DNA of 64,000 bases from an uncultured Bacteroides sp. (GTDB lineage Bacteria; Bacteroidota; Bacteroidia; Bacteroidales; Bacteroidaceae), in NCBI GenBank assembly GCA_900544675.1, contig UQVZ01000017.1, positions 13,311-77,310 of the forward strand. The letters are read 5' to 3'. Of the stretch, positions 16,691-23,969 are shown one piece after another. The notes beneath the pieces are model-generated. The model saw only the letters and a list, made by a program, of their open reading frames with translations, was not told the origin of the DNA and searched no databases. The translations under genes were made by a program, and so were the position numbers. The stretch's first letter is position 1, and the number at the start of each line of letters is the position of its first letter.

Positions 16691-17203
16691 TTACTTATAC
16701 CATGACGCATACATCAGATACCCGTTGGCTATCTTTTGGTTCAGCTCCTTGCTTTGTTCGGGGTCTACTTTCTTGATAAACTTTGCCGGAACACCGCCCC
16801 AGAGGGTGTGCGGTTCGATAATGGTGTTCGAAAGCACTAAGGCTCCGGCAGCCACGATGGCACCTTCGCCTACCACCGCATGGTCGAGCAGGGTGGCTCC
16901 CATGCCGATAAGCGCCTTGTCGCGGATACATGCTCCGTGGAGCGTGACATTGTGTCCGATGGAAACATCATCGCCGATTTCCACGGTCGATTTCTCATAA
17001 AGCGTGTGCAGGACGCTTCCGTCCTGGATGTTTACCCGATTCCCGATGCGGATGGAGTTGACATCCCCCCGCAGGACGGTATTGAACCAAATGCTGCAAT
17101 CGTCTCCCATCACGACATCGCCGATGATTGTGGCATTGTCGGCAAGGAAACAGTTTTCTCCCATCTTCGGTGTGAATCCTCTTACTGATTTGATTAAAGC
17201 CAT
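16691..17203 (-). CDS. Gamma-carbonic anhydrase family protein
   Basis: The 170-residue protein is a left-handed parallel beta-helix of hexapeptide repeats, visible as NATIIGDVVMGDDCSIWFNT and following units. The three zinc-ligand histidines of the Cam/gamma class are present in SVLHTLYEK and GHNVTLHGA. Such proteins hydrate carbon dioxide or, in the YrdA/PaaY group, act as thioester hydrolase-like or uncharacterised trimers. Which applies here cannot be read from sequence. The C-terminal helix (KELNQKIANGYLMYASWYK) is typical of the family. Confidence 0.87.
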   Translation of the reverse strand: MALIKSVRGFTPKMGENCFLADNATIIGDVVMGDDCSIWFNTVLRGDVNSIRIGNRVNIQDGSVLHTLYEKSTVEIGDDVSIGHNVTLHGACIRDKALIGMGATLLDHAVVGEGAIVAAGALVLSNTIIEPHTLWGGVPAKFIKKVDPEQSKELNQKIANGYLMYASWYK

Positions 17204-17289
17204 AGTTTTATTGGAATTGAATGTGAAATTTAACGGACTGTTTGCGGGGTTTCAGCTGGCTGTACCGGAACAGGCAATTAAGTGCGTTC

Positions 17290-17360
17290 CGTGCAAGATT
17301 AATAATCTTCCAGCTATAAGATTATTAATCTTACACGTGGAAGATTATTAATCTTGCACG
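17290..17360. repeat. Nested palindromes: 23-bp inverted repeat around a third copy of its core
   Basis: CGTGCAAGATTAATAATCTT plus CCA at 17290-17312 pairs perfectly with the segment at 17338-17360. Between them, AAGATTATTAATCTT at 17318-17332 repeats the 15-base core of the right arm, and that core is itself nearly self-complementary. Alternative hairpins are therefore possible. The element lies downstream of pepP and upstream of the carbonic anhydrase gene, both on the minus strand. Confidence 0.65.
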
Positions 17361-17385
17361 GGATGCAGCTAGCTTCTTCCCCCGA

Positions 17386-17421
17386 TGCACCTGGCTGCAT
17401 CGGCTGGTGCAGCCAGGTGCA
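17386..17421. repeat. 14-bp perfect inverted repeat, strong hairpin
   Basis: TGCACCTGGCTGCA at 17386-17399 pairs with TGCAGCCAGGTGCA at 17408-17421 across an 8-base loop. It lies 28-63 bases past the pepP stop on the minus strand. It has no T-tract in that direction, so it looks more like an mRNA 3'-end structure than a classical terminator. Confidence 0.55.
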
Positions 17422-17448
17422 AAGGCGTATGCATTTATCTTCTCCGGC

Positions 17449-19233
17449 TCAGGCAACGGGCGACGTGGCATCTTTCAGCCAGTCTTGTTCTTCCGGCGTC
17501 AGGAGCGGGGCGAGTGTCTGGTACACTTTCTGGTGGTATGCATTTAGCCATGCCTTTTCTTCGGGCGTCATCCGGTCGAGGCAGAGCGGTTCTTTGTCGA
17601 TGGGGCAAAGGGTAAGCGGCTCGAATTTATAAAACGCGCCGAACTCGGTGGTCTGGCTTTCTACGATGAGCATGGTGTTTTCGGTACGCACGCCATATCG
17701 TCCGGCTTTGTAGATGCCCGGTTCGTTGGTGAGGGTCATGCCCGGTTGCAGGAGAGCCGGCATGTAGTTCATCCGGAGCTGATGAGGTCCTTCGTGTACG
17801 TTGAGGAAGTGTCCCACGCCGTGTCCGGTGCCGTGACCGTAGTTGATGCCGGCTTTCCACATGAACTGACGAGCCAATACATCGAGCTGGGTACCGCAGG
17901 TGCCTTGCGGAAATTCCGCCTGCGAAAGGGCAATGAATCCCTTTAATACTAAGGTGTAATCGATGCATTGTTCTTCGGATACCGGACCGAGGGCGATGGT
18001 GCGGGTGATGTCGGTGGTGCCGTCGGTATATTGCGCGCCGCTATCCAGCAGCAGCAACCCTTCGGGCTTCAGCACTGCGTCCGTTTCGGGGGTGGCTTCG
18101 TAATGGACGATGGCGCCATGCTCCTGATAACCGGCAATGGTGTCGAAGCTGATGCCGTGGAACAACGCCTGCTCCGCACGGAATTCGTACAGCTTCCGGT
18201 CGATGCTGATTTCGGTTTCCTGCCCGTCTTTTACGGCTTGCTTCAGCCATTTCAGGAAGCGTACCATTGCTACGCCGTCGCGTTTCATCGCCTGGCGGAA
18301 GCCTTCTATCTCGGTTTCGTTCTTGACGGCTTTCAGGTAGCAGACGGGCGAGGGGAGGCTGACGACGGAAGCCGATGCCTGTGCCGCCTGGCAGAGGGCA
18401 TAGTTCGTTTCGGGCGAAAGCTGGATGCACTTGCCGGCGAAATGTTTCAGGTCGGTTTCTATCTGGGTATAGTCTTTCGTCGAAACGCCGCACTCGGTCA
18501 GGTAAGCCTTGATTTCGGGCGTAAGCTTTTCGGGCGCGATATAGAGGGTAGCCCCTTGCGGAGCGGTCACGAGCAGGTAGGCGATGAACACGGGATTGCA
18601 ATGTACGTCCGTTCCCCGCAGGTTCAGGGTCCAGGCTATTTCGTCGAGTGCCGAAATCAAGATGCCATCGGCACGATTCCGGGCGATGCATCCGCGGATG
18701 GTCTCCAGCTTGTCGGATGCCGGCACGCCTGTATATTCCAAGGGGATAATGAAAGGCGGGTTGCCGGGCAGGGCAGGACGGTCGGTCCAGATTTGCTGAA
18801 AGGGGTCTTCGGTAGCGGTCAGCTCCAGTCCGTGCGAGGCAAGTGCTTCCCGCAATGCTTCGGCTCCGGCACAGGTGTTTACCCATCCGTCGATGCCCAC
18901 CTTGTCGTGTGGCTGAAGCTCGCTTCCCAGCCAGTCGGGGATGGAAGGCGTTTCCGGCAAGCGGTCTTTGAAGAGGTCGATGCCCGTGCCAGCCAGTTGG
19001 TCGGCTGCCTGGAGGAAATAGCGGGAGTCGGTCCATAGCCCACCTTTATTTAATGTAATGACGGCGGTCCCTGCCGAGCCGGTGAATCCTGAAATCCATT
19101 TGCGTGCTTCCCAGTGTTCGGGAACATATTCGCCCGAGTGCGGGTCGGTGCTTGGAATGATGAACGCGGAGAGTCCTCTTTCCTTCATCAGTGTACGTAA
19201 TGACGCAATGCGCCGGGTTATTTCTTCTTTCAT
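17449..19233 (-). CDS. pepP: Xaa-Pro aminopeptidase (M24B family)
   Basis: The 594-residue metalloenzyme removes N-terminal residues preceding proline. It has the long form with two creatinase-like N-terminal domains (starting RIASLRTLMKERGLSAFIIP) followed by a pita-bread catalytic domain. Metal ligands are visible in LLLDSGAQYTDGTTDIT (two Asp, about residues 393-410), in the His of GHGTGHGVGHFLNVHEG (about 465-475), in TNEPGIY and in the late RTENT glutamate. The approximately 600-residue length matches eukaryotic-type and Bacteroidota forms rather than the 440-residue E. coli PepP. There is no signal peptide, so it is cytoplasmic. Confidence 0.94.
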   Translation of the reverse strand: MKEEITRRIASLRTLMKERGLSAFIIPSTDPHSGEYVPEHWEARKWISGFTGSAGTAVITLNKGGLWTDSRYFLQAADQLAGTGIDLFKDRLPETPSIPDWLGSELQPHDKVGIDGWVNTCAGAEALREALASHGLELTATEDPFQQIWTDRPALPGNPPFIIPLEYTGVPASDKLETIRGCIARNRADGILISALDEIAWTLNLRGTDVHCNPVFIAYLLVTAPQGATLYIAPEKLTPEIKAYLTECGVSTKDYTQIETDLKHFAGKCIQLSPETNYALCQAAQASASVVSLPSPVCYLKAVKNETEIEGFRQAMKRDGVAMVRFLKWLKQAVKDGQETEISIDRKLYEFRAEQALFHGISFDTIAGYQEHGAIVHYEATPETDAVLKPEGLLLLDSGAQYTDGTTDITRTIALGPVSEEQCIDYTLVLKGFIALSQAEFPQGTCGTQLDVLARQFMWKAGINYGHGTGHGVGHFLNVHEGPHQLRMNYMPALLQPGMTLTNEPGIYKAGRYGVRTENTMLIVESQTTEFGAFYKFEPLTLCPIDKEPLCLDRMTPEEKAWLNAYHQKVYQTLAPLLTPEEQDWLKDATSPVA

Positions 19234-19316
19234 GTTTATTTAATCGTTTAATGGTTGATATGCTGGAAGCAAAGTTACGATTTCTGGGCGATATACGATA
19301 AAATATGGCGGAAAGT

Positions 19317-19347
19317 TTTGTAAATAAAGAAAGTATGTGTAATTTTG
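19317..19347 (+). promoter_or_regulatory. Bacteroides-type promoter for rpsU
   Basis: TTTG at 19317-19320 and TAATTTTG at 19340-19347 are separated by 19 bp, an essentially ideal TTTG / TAnnTTTG promoter. The predicted start is about 50 bases before the rpsU ATG. Confidence 0.78.
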
Positions 19348-19402
19348 CGCCGCAAATAAACTGTGGAATAACTAATAACAATATAATCTTAATTTTAAAA
19401 AC

Positions 19403-19594
19403 ATGATTGTAGTACCAGTAAAAGAAGGCGAAAACATTGAAAAAGCGCTGAAGAAATTCAAAAGAAAATTTGAGAAAACAGGTGTTGTAAAAGAACTGAG
19501 ACGCAGACAGCAATACGACAAACCGTCTGTATTGAAGAGACTGAAAATGGAACGTGCGATTTACGTTCAGAAAATGCATCAGACAGAAGAATAA
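19403..19594 (+). CDS. rpsU: 30S ribosomal protein bS21
   Basis: The 63-residue, very basic protein starts MIVVPVKEGENIEKALKKFK and contains the bS21 signature KRKFEKTG followed by RRRQQYDKPS. bS21 sits on the small-subunit platform near the 3' end of 16S rRNA. In Bacteroidota ribosomes it helps to hide the anti-Shine-Dalgarno sequence. Consistent with that biology, no purine-rich Shine-Dalgarno sequence precedes this start; the leader is A/T-rich. It heads a plus-strand run with the recombinase and hpf genes. Confidence 0.96.
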   Translation: MIVVPVKEGENIEKALKKFKRKFEKTGVVKELRRRQQYDKPSVLKRLKMERAIYVQKMHQTEE

Positions 19595-19669
19595 TTTCCG
19601 CGAAAATCTTTGAATAATTGAATTCTTTTTCATAAATTCGTTGCTGAGAATAAGAAAAGCGCTAATTTT

Positions 19670-20551
19670 ATGTTGAAAGAATCTTTCCTGAAGTATCTTC
19701 GGTACGAAAAGAATTATTCCGAAAAGACAATTCTAAGTTACGGAACCGACCTTTCGGCGTTCGAAGCGTACTTCAAGGCAATGGATGAGGCATTGGATTA
19801 TACGACGGTGGATACGGACGTCATCCGCGACTGGGTGCTTTCCCTGATGGATGAAGGTTATACGGCATCGTCGGTAAACCGGAAGCTGAGTTCGCTGCGG
19901 TCTTTTTATCGCTATCTGTTGCGTGTGGAAGCTATATCGGTCGACCCGACCCGGAAGGTGCAGGGGCCGAAAAAGAAGAAGCCGCTGCCTGTGTTTGTGA
20001 AGGAAGCCGATATGGACCGGCTGCTGGATGAAGAGCCAGGCGACAGTTTTGAGAGTATCCGCGACAAGACGATTGTCGCCGTCTTCTACGAGACGGGCAT
20101 TCGTGAGTCGGAACTGATAGGGCTGAAGGATGGCGATGTGGATTTTTCCGCATCGCAGATAAAAGTGACGGGAAAGAGAGACAAGCAACGCATCATTCCT
20201 TTCGGGGAAGAACTGAAAGGGAAGTTGCAAGCCTATCTTTCGGCAAGGGAAATGTGCTGCCGTTCTGCAGATTGCGAAGCATTCTTTATCCGTAAGGATG
20301 GAAGGCAGATGTCTGCAGGGTTGGTTTATTCATTGGTGAAACGAGAGCTTTCGAAAGTCGTTACGCTGAAGAAAAGAAGCCCGCATGTGCTTCGGCATTC
20401 ATTCGCCACTGCCATGCTGAACAATGAGGCAGGGTTGGAGACGGTGAAAGAGCTGTTGGGACATGAGAGCTTGGCCACTACGGAAATCTACACGCATACG
20501 ACTTTTGAAGAATTAAAAAAAGTTTATGAACAAGCTCATCCAAGAGCGTAA
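19670..20551 (+). CDS. xerC: Tyrosine recombinase, XerC/XerD type
   Basis: The 293-residue site-specific recombinase has an N-terminal SAM-like core-binding domain (FLKYLRYEKNYSEKTI) and a complete catalytic set: Arg145, Lys169, His239, Arg242, His265 and nucleophile Tyr274 (in TTEIYTHTT). The length and lack of extra domains match housekeeping Xer proteins that resolve chromosome dimers at dif, rather than phage or conjugative integrases. The stable position between rpsU and hpf supports this. Whether it is the XerC or XerD orthologue is not certain from sequence alone. Confidence 0.88.
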   Translation: MLKESFLKYLRYEKNYSEKTILSYGTDLSAFEAYFKAMDEALDYTTVDTDVIRDWVLSLMDEGYTASSVNRKLSSLRSFYRYLLRVEAISVDPTRKVQGPKKKKPLPVFVKEADMDRLLDEEPGDSFESIRDKTIVAVFYETGIRESELIGLKDGDVDFSASQIKVTGKRDKQRIIPFGEELKGKLQAYLSAREMCCRSADCEAFFIRKDGRQMSAGLVYSLVKRELSKVVTLKKRSPHVLRHSFATAMLNNEAGLETVKELLGHESLATTEIYTHTTFEELKKVYEQAHPRA

Positions 20552-20554
20552 AAA

Positions 20555-20562
20555 AAGGAGGT
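20555..20562 (+). promoter_or_regulatory. Strong Shine-Dalgarno sequence of hpf
   Basis: AAGGAGGT lies four bases before the ATG at 20567. Most starts in this window have no such sequence, so its presence before a ribosome-hibernation gene is notable. Confidence 0.7.
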
Positions 20563-20566
20563 TTTT

Positions 20567-20866
20567 ATGGAAGTAAGAATTCAATCCATTCATTTCGATG
20601 CATCTGAAAGACTGCAAGCTTTTATTCAGAAGAAAGCAGAGAAACTTGAAAGATTTTGCGATAATATAAAGAAAGTAGAGGTGTCTTTAAAAGTAGTAAA
20701 ACCGGAAACAGCTATGAATAAGGAAGCTGGAGTGCGCGTATTGGCGCTGAATACCGAGTTTTACGCCGAGAAAGTAAGCGATACATTTGAAGAATCGATA
20801 GACGTATGCATGGATGCATTGTCTAAGCAATTGCTGAAAACAAAAGAAAAACAGCAAGGCAAATAA
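20567..20866 (+). CDS. hpf: Ribosome hibernation promoting factor, short form
   Basis: The 99-residue protein belongs to the HPF/RaiA (sigma-54 modulation) family. It starts MEVRIQSIHFDASERLQAFI and has the basic helix KKAEKLERFCDNIKK, then strands and the second helix DTFEESIDVCMDALSKQL. It binds the decoding region of the 30S subunit and promotes inactive ribosomes in stationary phase. It lacks the C-terminal dimerisation domain of long HPF, so it is the short type. It starts 15 bp after the recombinase stop and has a strong Shine-Dalgarno sequence. Confidence 0.93.
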   Translation: MEVRIQSIHFDASERLQAFIQKKAEKLERFCDNIKKVEVSLKVVKPETAMNKEAGVRVLALNTEFYAEKVSDTFEESIDVCMDALSKQLLKTKEKQQGK

Positions 20867-20884
20867 AAAAATCACGCTAAAAGT

Positions 20885-20914
20885 TTTGTGATTCAAAAAA
20901 TATATCTAACTTTG
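20885..20914 (+). promoter_or_regulatory. Promoter for the tRNA-tuf operon
   Basis: TTTG at 20885-20888 and TAACTTTG at 20907-20914 are 18 bp apart, close to the Bacteroides consensus. The -7 element is the start of a 12-bp inverted repeat (AACTTTGCAGCC at 20908-20919, complement at 20941-20952). The initial transcript could therefore fold just before the first tRNA. Confidence 0.68.
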
Positions 20915-20958
20915 CAGCCGCTAAGCCACGAAAGCCGTGTGGCTGCAAAGTTTAAACC

Positions 20959-21032
20959 GCCTCTTTAGCTCAGTTGGCCAGAGCACGTGATTTGTAATCT
21001 CGGGGTCGTTGGTTCGAATCCGACAAGAGGCT
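20959..21032 (+). tRNA. tRNA-Thr (anticodon TGT)
   Basis: This 74-base cloverleaf has acceptor arms GCCTCTT and AAGAGGC, a D loop with AGCTCAGTTGGCCAGAGC, anticodon loop TTTGTAA and T loop GGTTCGAATCC. The discriminator base is T and no CCA is encoded. It is the first gene of the tRNA-tuf operon. Confidence 0.95.
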
Positions 21033-21048
21033 CAGAAGAAAGAAAGTT

Positions 21049-21131
21049 GGGCAAATACCAGAGTGGCCAAATGGGGCAGACTGTAAATCTGCTGGCTTAC
21101 GCCTTCGGTGGTTCGAATCCATCTTTGCCCA
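21049..21131 (+). tRNA. tRNA-Tyr (anticodon GTA)
   Basis: This 83-base class II tRNA has a long variable arm (GGCTTACGCCTTC region). Acceptor arms GGGCAAA and TTTGCCC pair fully, the anticodon loop is CTGTAAA and the T loop is GGTTCGAATCC. The discriminator is A. It lies 16 bases after tRNA-Thr. Confidence 0.95.
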
Positions 21132-21140
21132 CTGAATTTT

Positions 21141-21213
21141 GCGGAAGTAGCTCAGTCGATAGAGCATTAGCCTTCCAAGCTGAGGGTCGCGGGTTTGAGT
21201 CCCGTCTTCCGCT
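21141..21213 (+). tRNA. tRNA-Gly (anticodon TCC)
   Basis: This 73-base cloverleaf has acceptor arms GCGGAAG and CTTCCGC, anticodon loop CTTCCAA and T loop GGTTTGAGTCC. The discriminator is T. It is ten bases from tRNA-Tyr, in the same transcript. Confidence 0.95.
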
Positions 21214-21229
21214 CTTCTTTTCTTCTTTT

Positions 21230-21301
<72 letters not shown>

Positions 21302-21348
21302 CGCGAGTATGTAAAGCTGATTATTAATCAAAATAAATAAGTAAAGCT

Positions 21349-22542
21349 ATGGCTAAAGAGAAATTTGAACGCACCAAACCCCATGTGAACATTGGTACGA
21401 TCGGTCACGTAGACCACGGAAAAACAACTTTGACTGCTGCTATTACAAAAGTATTGGCAGAAAGAGGTTTCACTAAAGCTGACGAAATCAAATCATTCGA
21501 TCAGATTGATAACGCTCCGGAAGAAAAGGAACGTGGTATTACTATCAATACTTCTCACGTAGAATATGAAACTGCAAATCGTCACTATGCACACGTAGAC
21601 TGTCCGGGACACGCCGACTATGTAAAGAACATGGTAACTGGTGCTGCTCAGATGGATGGTGCGATCATCGTAGTTGCTGCAACTGATGGTCCGATGCCTC
21701 AGACTCGTGAACACATCTTGTTGGCTCGTCAGGTAAACGTTCCGCGTTTGGTTGTATTCTTGAACAAATGCGATATGGTAGACGACGAAGAAATGTTGGA
21801 ACTGGTAGAAATGGAAATGCGCGAACTGCTTTCATTCTACGATTATGACGGTGACAACACTCCGATTATCCGCGGTTCTGCACTGGGTGCTTTGAACGGT
21901 GTGAAAGAATGGGAAGACAAGGTTCTCGAACTGATGGACGCTGTTGACAACTGGATTCCTCTGCCTCCGCGTGATGTAGATAAACCGTTCTTGATGCCGG
22001 TTGAAGACGTGTTCTCAATCACTGGTCGTGGTACTGTTGCTACAGGACGTATCGAAGCTGGTAAAGTAAAAGTCGGTGACGAAGTTGAAATCCTGGGTCT
22101 GGGTGAAGACAAGAAATCAGTTGTAACTGGTGTTGAAATGTTCCGTAAGATCTTGGACGAAGGTGAAGCTGGTGATAACGTAGGTTTGCTGCTTCGTGGT
22201 ATCGACAAGAACGAAATCAAACGTGGTATGATTCTGTGCCACCCGGGTCAGGTAAAAGCTCACTCTAAATTCAAAGCTGAGGTTTATATCCTGAAGAAAG
22301 AAGAAGGTGGTCGTCACACTCCGTTCCACAACCACTATCGTCCTCAGTTCTATCTGCGTACTATGGACTGTACAGGTGAAATCACTTTGCCGGAAGGAAC
22401 AGACATGGTAATGCCGGGTGATAACGTAACTATCACTGTAGATTTGATCTACCCGGTTGCATTGAACGTAGGTTTGCGCTTCGCTATCCGTGAAGGTGGA
22501 CGTACAGTAGGTGCTGGTCAGATTACTGAAATCCTCGACTAA
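21349..22542 (+). CDS. tuf: Translation elongation factor Tu
   Basis: This 397-residue GTPase delivers aminoacyl-tRNA to the ribosome. The G1 motif GHVDHGKT is at residues 19-26, and the switch/G3 motif is DCPGHADYVKNM. The G4 motif NKCD follows, then the two beta-barrel domains, with HTPFHNHYRPQFYLRT in domain 3. It is co-transcribed with four upstream tRNA genes and is followed by a hairpin terminator. Only one tuf gene is seen here. Confidence 0.98.
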   Translation: MAKEKFERTKPHVNIGTIGHVDHGKTTLTAAITKVLAERGFTKADEIKSFDQIDNAPEEKERGITINTSHVEYETANRHYAHVDCPGHADYVKNMVTGAAQMDGAIIVVAATDGPMPQTREHILLARQVNVPRLVVFLNKCDMVDDEEMLELVEMEMRELLSFYDYDGDNTPIIRGSALGALNGVKEWEDKVLELMDAVDNWIPLPPRDVDKPFLMPVEDVFSITGRGTVATGRIEAGKVKVGDEVEILGLGEDKKSVVTGVEMFRKILDEGEAGDNVGLLLRGIDKNEIKRGMILCHPGQVKAHSKFKAEVYILKKEEGGRHTPFHNHYRPQFYLRTMDCTGEITLPEGTDMVMPGDNVTITVDLIYPVALNVGLRFAIREGGRTVGAGQITEILD

Positions 22543-22575
22543 TTAATTGAAAGGTCATTGAATCAATGATAATTT

Positions 22576-22607
22576 AGTTCCCGAATCTGTTTTCGGGAAC
22601 TATTTTT
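22576..22607 (+). terminator. Terminator after tuf
   Basis: AGTTCCCGAA (22576-22585) and TTCGGGAACT (22592-22601) form a perfect 10-bp stem with a 6-base loop, followed by TTTTT at 22603-22607. The T-tract ends exactly where tRNA-Trp begins. Confidence 0.8.
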
Positions 22608-22680
22608 ACGGGAATAGCTCAGTTGGTAGAGCATCGGTCTCCAAAACCGAGTGTCGGGAGTTCGAGTCTCTCTTCCCGTG
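22608..22680 (+). tRNA. tRNA-Trp (anticodon CCA)
   Basis: This 73-base cloverleaf has acceptor arms ACGGGAA and TTCCCGT, anticodon loop CTCCAAA, T loop AGTTCGAGTCT and discriminator G. It directly follows the tuf terminator and precedes secE by 15 bases, an arrangement common in bacteria. Confidence 0.95.
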
Positions 22681-22695
22681 CTAAATTTAAGAATT

Positions 22696-22890
22696 ATGTT
22701 TACAAAGATAACAAATTATTGTAAAGAATCTTATGACGAACTAGTCCATAAAGTATCTTGGCCTACTCGTAAAGAACTTTCTAATAGTGCAGTAGTTGTT
22801 TTATATGCTTCCCTGCTTATTGCACTCGTTGTTTTTCTTATGGATTCTGCCTTCCAGTTTATCATGGAAGATGTTATCTATCCGCACTAA
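22696..22890 (+). CDS. secE: Preprotein translocase subunit SecE
   Basis: This 64-residue single-span inner-membrane protein clamps SecY in the translocation channel. A cytoplasmic amphipathic helix contains the signature VHKVSWPTRKEL. One transmembrane helix (VVVLYASLLIALVVFLM) follows. The short length is normal for the minimal SecE. The ATG at 22696 is the only sensible start; codons further upstream lie inside tRNA-Trp. nusG follows after 17 bases. Confidence 0.95.
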   Translation: MFTKITNYCKESYDELVHKVSWPTRKELSNSAVVVLYASLLIALVVFLMDSAFQFIMEDVIYPH

Positions 22891-22907
22891 TTAACAGTTA
22901 AAGAAGA

Positions 22908-23450
22908 ATGTCTGAGGTTGAAAAGAAATGGTATGTACTCCGTGCCGTAAGCGGCAAGGAGAGCAAGGTGAAAGAGTATATCGAAGCAGAAATGCGGAAT
23001 ACGAACCTTGGCGAATACGTATCTCAGGTATTGATTCCGACCGAGAAAGTCTATCAGGTTCGCAACGGTAAGAAAATTGTGAAAGAGAGAAGTTATCTCC
23101 CTGGTTATGTTTTGGTGGAAGCTGCGTTGGTTGGTGAAGTGGCTCATCACTTGAGAAACATTACCAATGTAATCGGTTTCCTCGGCGGTCTGGATCATCC
23201 CGTGCCTTTGAGACAATCAGAGGTGAATCGGATACTGGGTACGGTAGATGAATTGCAAGAAGCAAGTGAGGATACAAACATTCCTTACGTTGTAGGAGAA
23301 ACAGTGAAAGTTTCTGTCGGACCGTTCAGCGGCTTCAATGGCATCATTGAGGAAGTGAGCGCGGAAAAACGGAAACTGAAAGTAATGGTCAAAATATTCG
23401 GGCGTAAGACACCGCTTGAATTAGGCTTTACGGATGTGGAAAAGGAATAA
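22908..23450 (+). CDS. nusG: Transcription termination/antitermination factor NusG
   Basis: The 180-residue protein has an N-terminal NGN domain (KKWYVLRAVSGKESKVKEYI, with LPGYVLVEA) that binds the RNA polymerase clamp. Its C-terminal KOW domain (VGETVKVSVGPFSGFNGII, then KRKLKVMVKIFGR) contacts Rho or S10. It lies between secE and rplK in the usual order. Its stop is 58 bases before rplK. Confidence 0.96.
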   Translation: MSEVEKKWYVLRAVSGKESKVKEYIEAEMRNTNLGEYVSQVLIPTEKVYQVRNGKKIVKERSYLPGYVLVEAALVGEVAHHLRNITNVIGFLGGLDHPVPLRQSEVNRILGTVDELQEASEDTNIPYVVGETVKVSVGPFSGFNGIIEEVSAEKRKLKVMVKIFGRKTPLELGFTDVEKE

Positions 23451-23508
23451 GGCATTTGTTACGTGCTGTCATTCCATTCGTTAATCATTTATATTAAAAA
23501 CTAAGAAA

Positions 23509-23949
23509 ATGGCTAAAGAAGTTGCTGGACTAATCAAATTACAGATTAAAGGAGGCGCTGCAAATCCATCTCCTCCCGTAGGACCTGCTTTGGGTTCGAA
23601 GGGTATTAACATCATGGAGTTTTGCAAGCAATTCAACGCCAGAACCCAGGACAAGGCAGGTAAGGTATTGCCTGTCATCATTACCTACTACACGGACAAG
23701 TCTTTTGACTTCGTAATCAAGACTCCTCCGGTAGCTATTCAGCTGCTTGAGGCTGCGAAGATCAAGGGTGGTTCTGCTGAGCCGAATCGTAAGAAGGTCG
23801 CTGAGTTGACTTGGGACCAGATTCGTACTATCGCTCAGGATAAGTTGGTTGACTTGAACTGCTTTACTATTGAAGCTGCTATGACGATGGTAGCAGGAAC
23901 AGCTAGAAGTATGGGTATCGCTGTAAAAGGTGACTTCCCGGGTAAATAA
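23509..23949 (+). CDS. rplK: 50S ribosomal protein uL11
   Basis: The 146-residue protein has the N-terminal PPVGPALGSKGINIMEFCKQ motif that contacts the GTPase-associated centre. The C-terminal rRNA-binding domain ends in ARSMGIAVKGD. It forms the stalk base with 23S rRNA and L10. It is followed by rplA after 20 bases. Confidence 0.97.
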   Translation: MAKEVAGLIKLQIKGGAANPSPPVGPALGSKGINIMEFCKQFNARTQDKAGKVLPVIITYYTDKSFDFVIKTPPVAIQLLEAAKIKGGSAEPNRKKVAELTWDQIRTIAQDKLVDLNCFTIEAAMTMVAGTARSMGIAVKGDFPGK

Positions 23950-23969
23950 CTAATAAACTTCAATTAATA

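Noticed and set aside
17968..19038. 356-codon open frame on the plus strand
   Set aside because: It is antisense to pepP, which has a full set of family motifs.
19670..20551. Recombinase as evidence of a prophage or conjugative element
   Set aside because: It has housekeeping Xer length, lies between rpsU and hpf, and has no phage genes or attachment repeats nearby.
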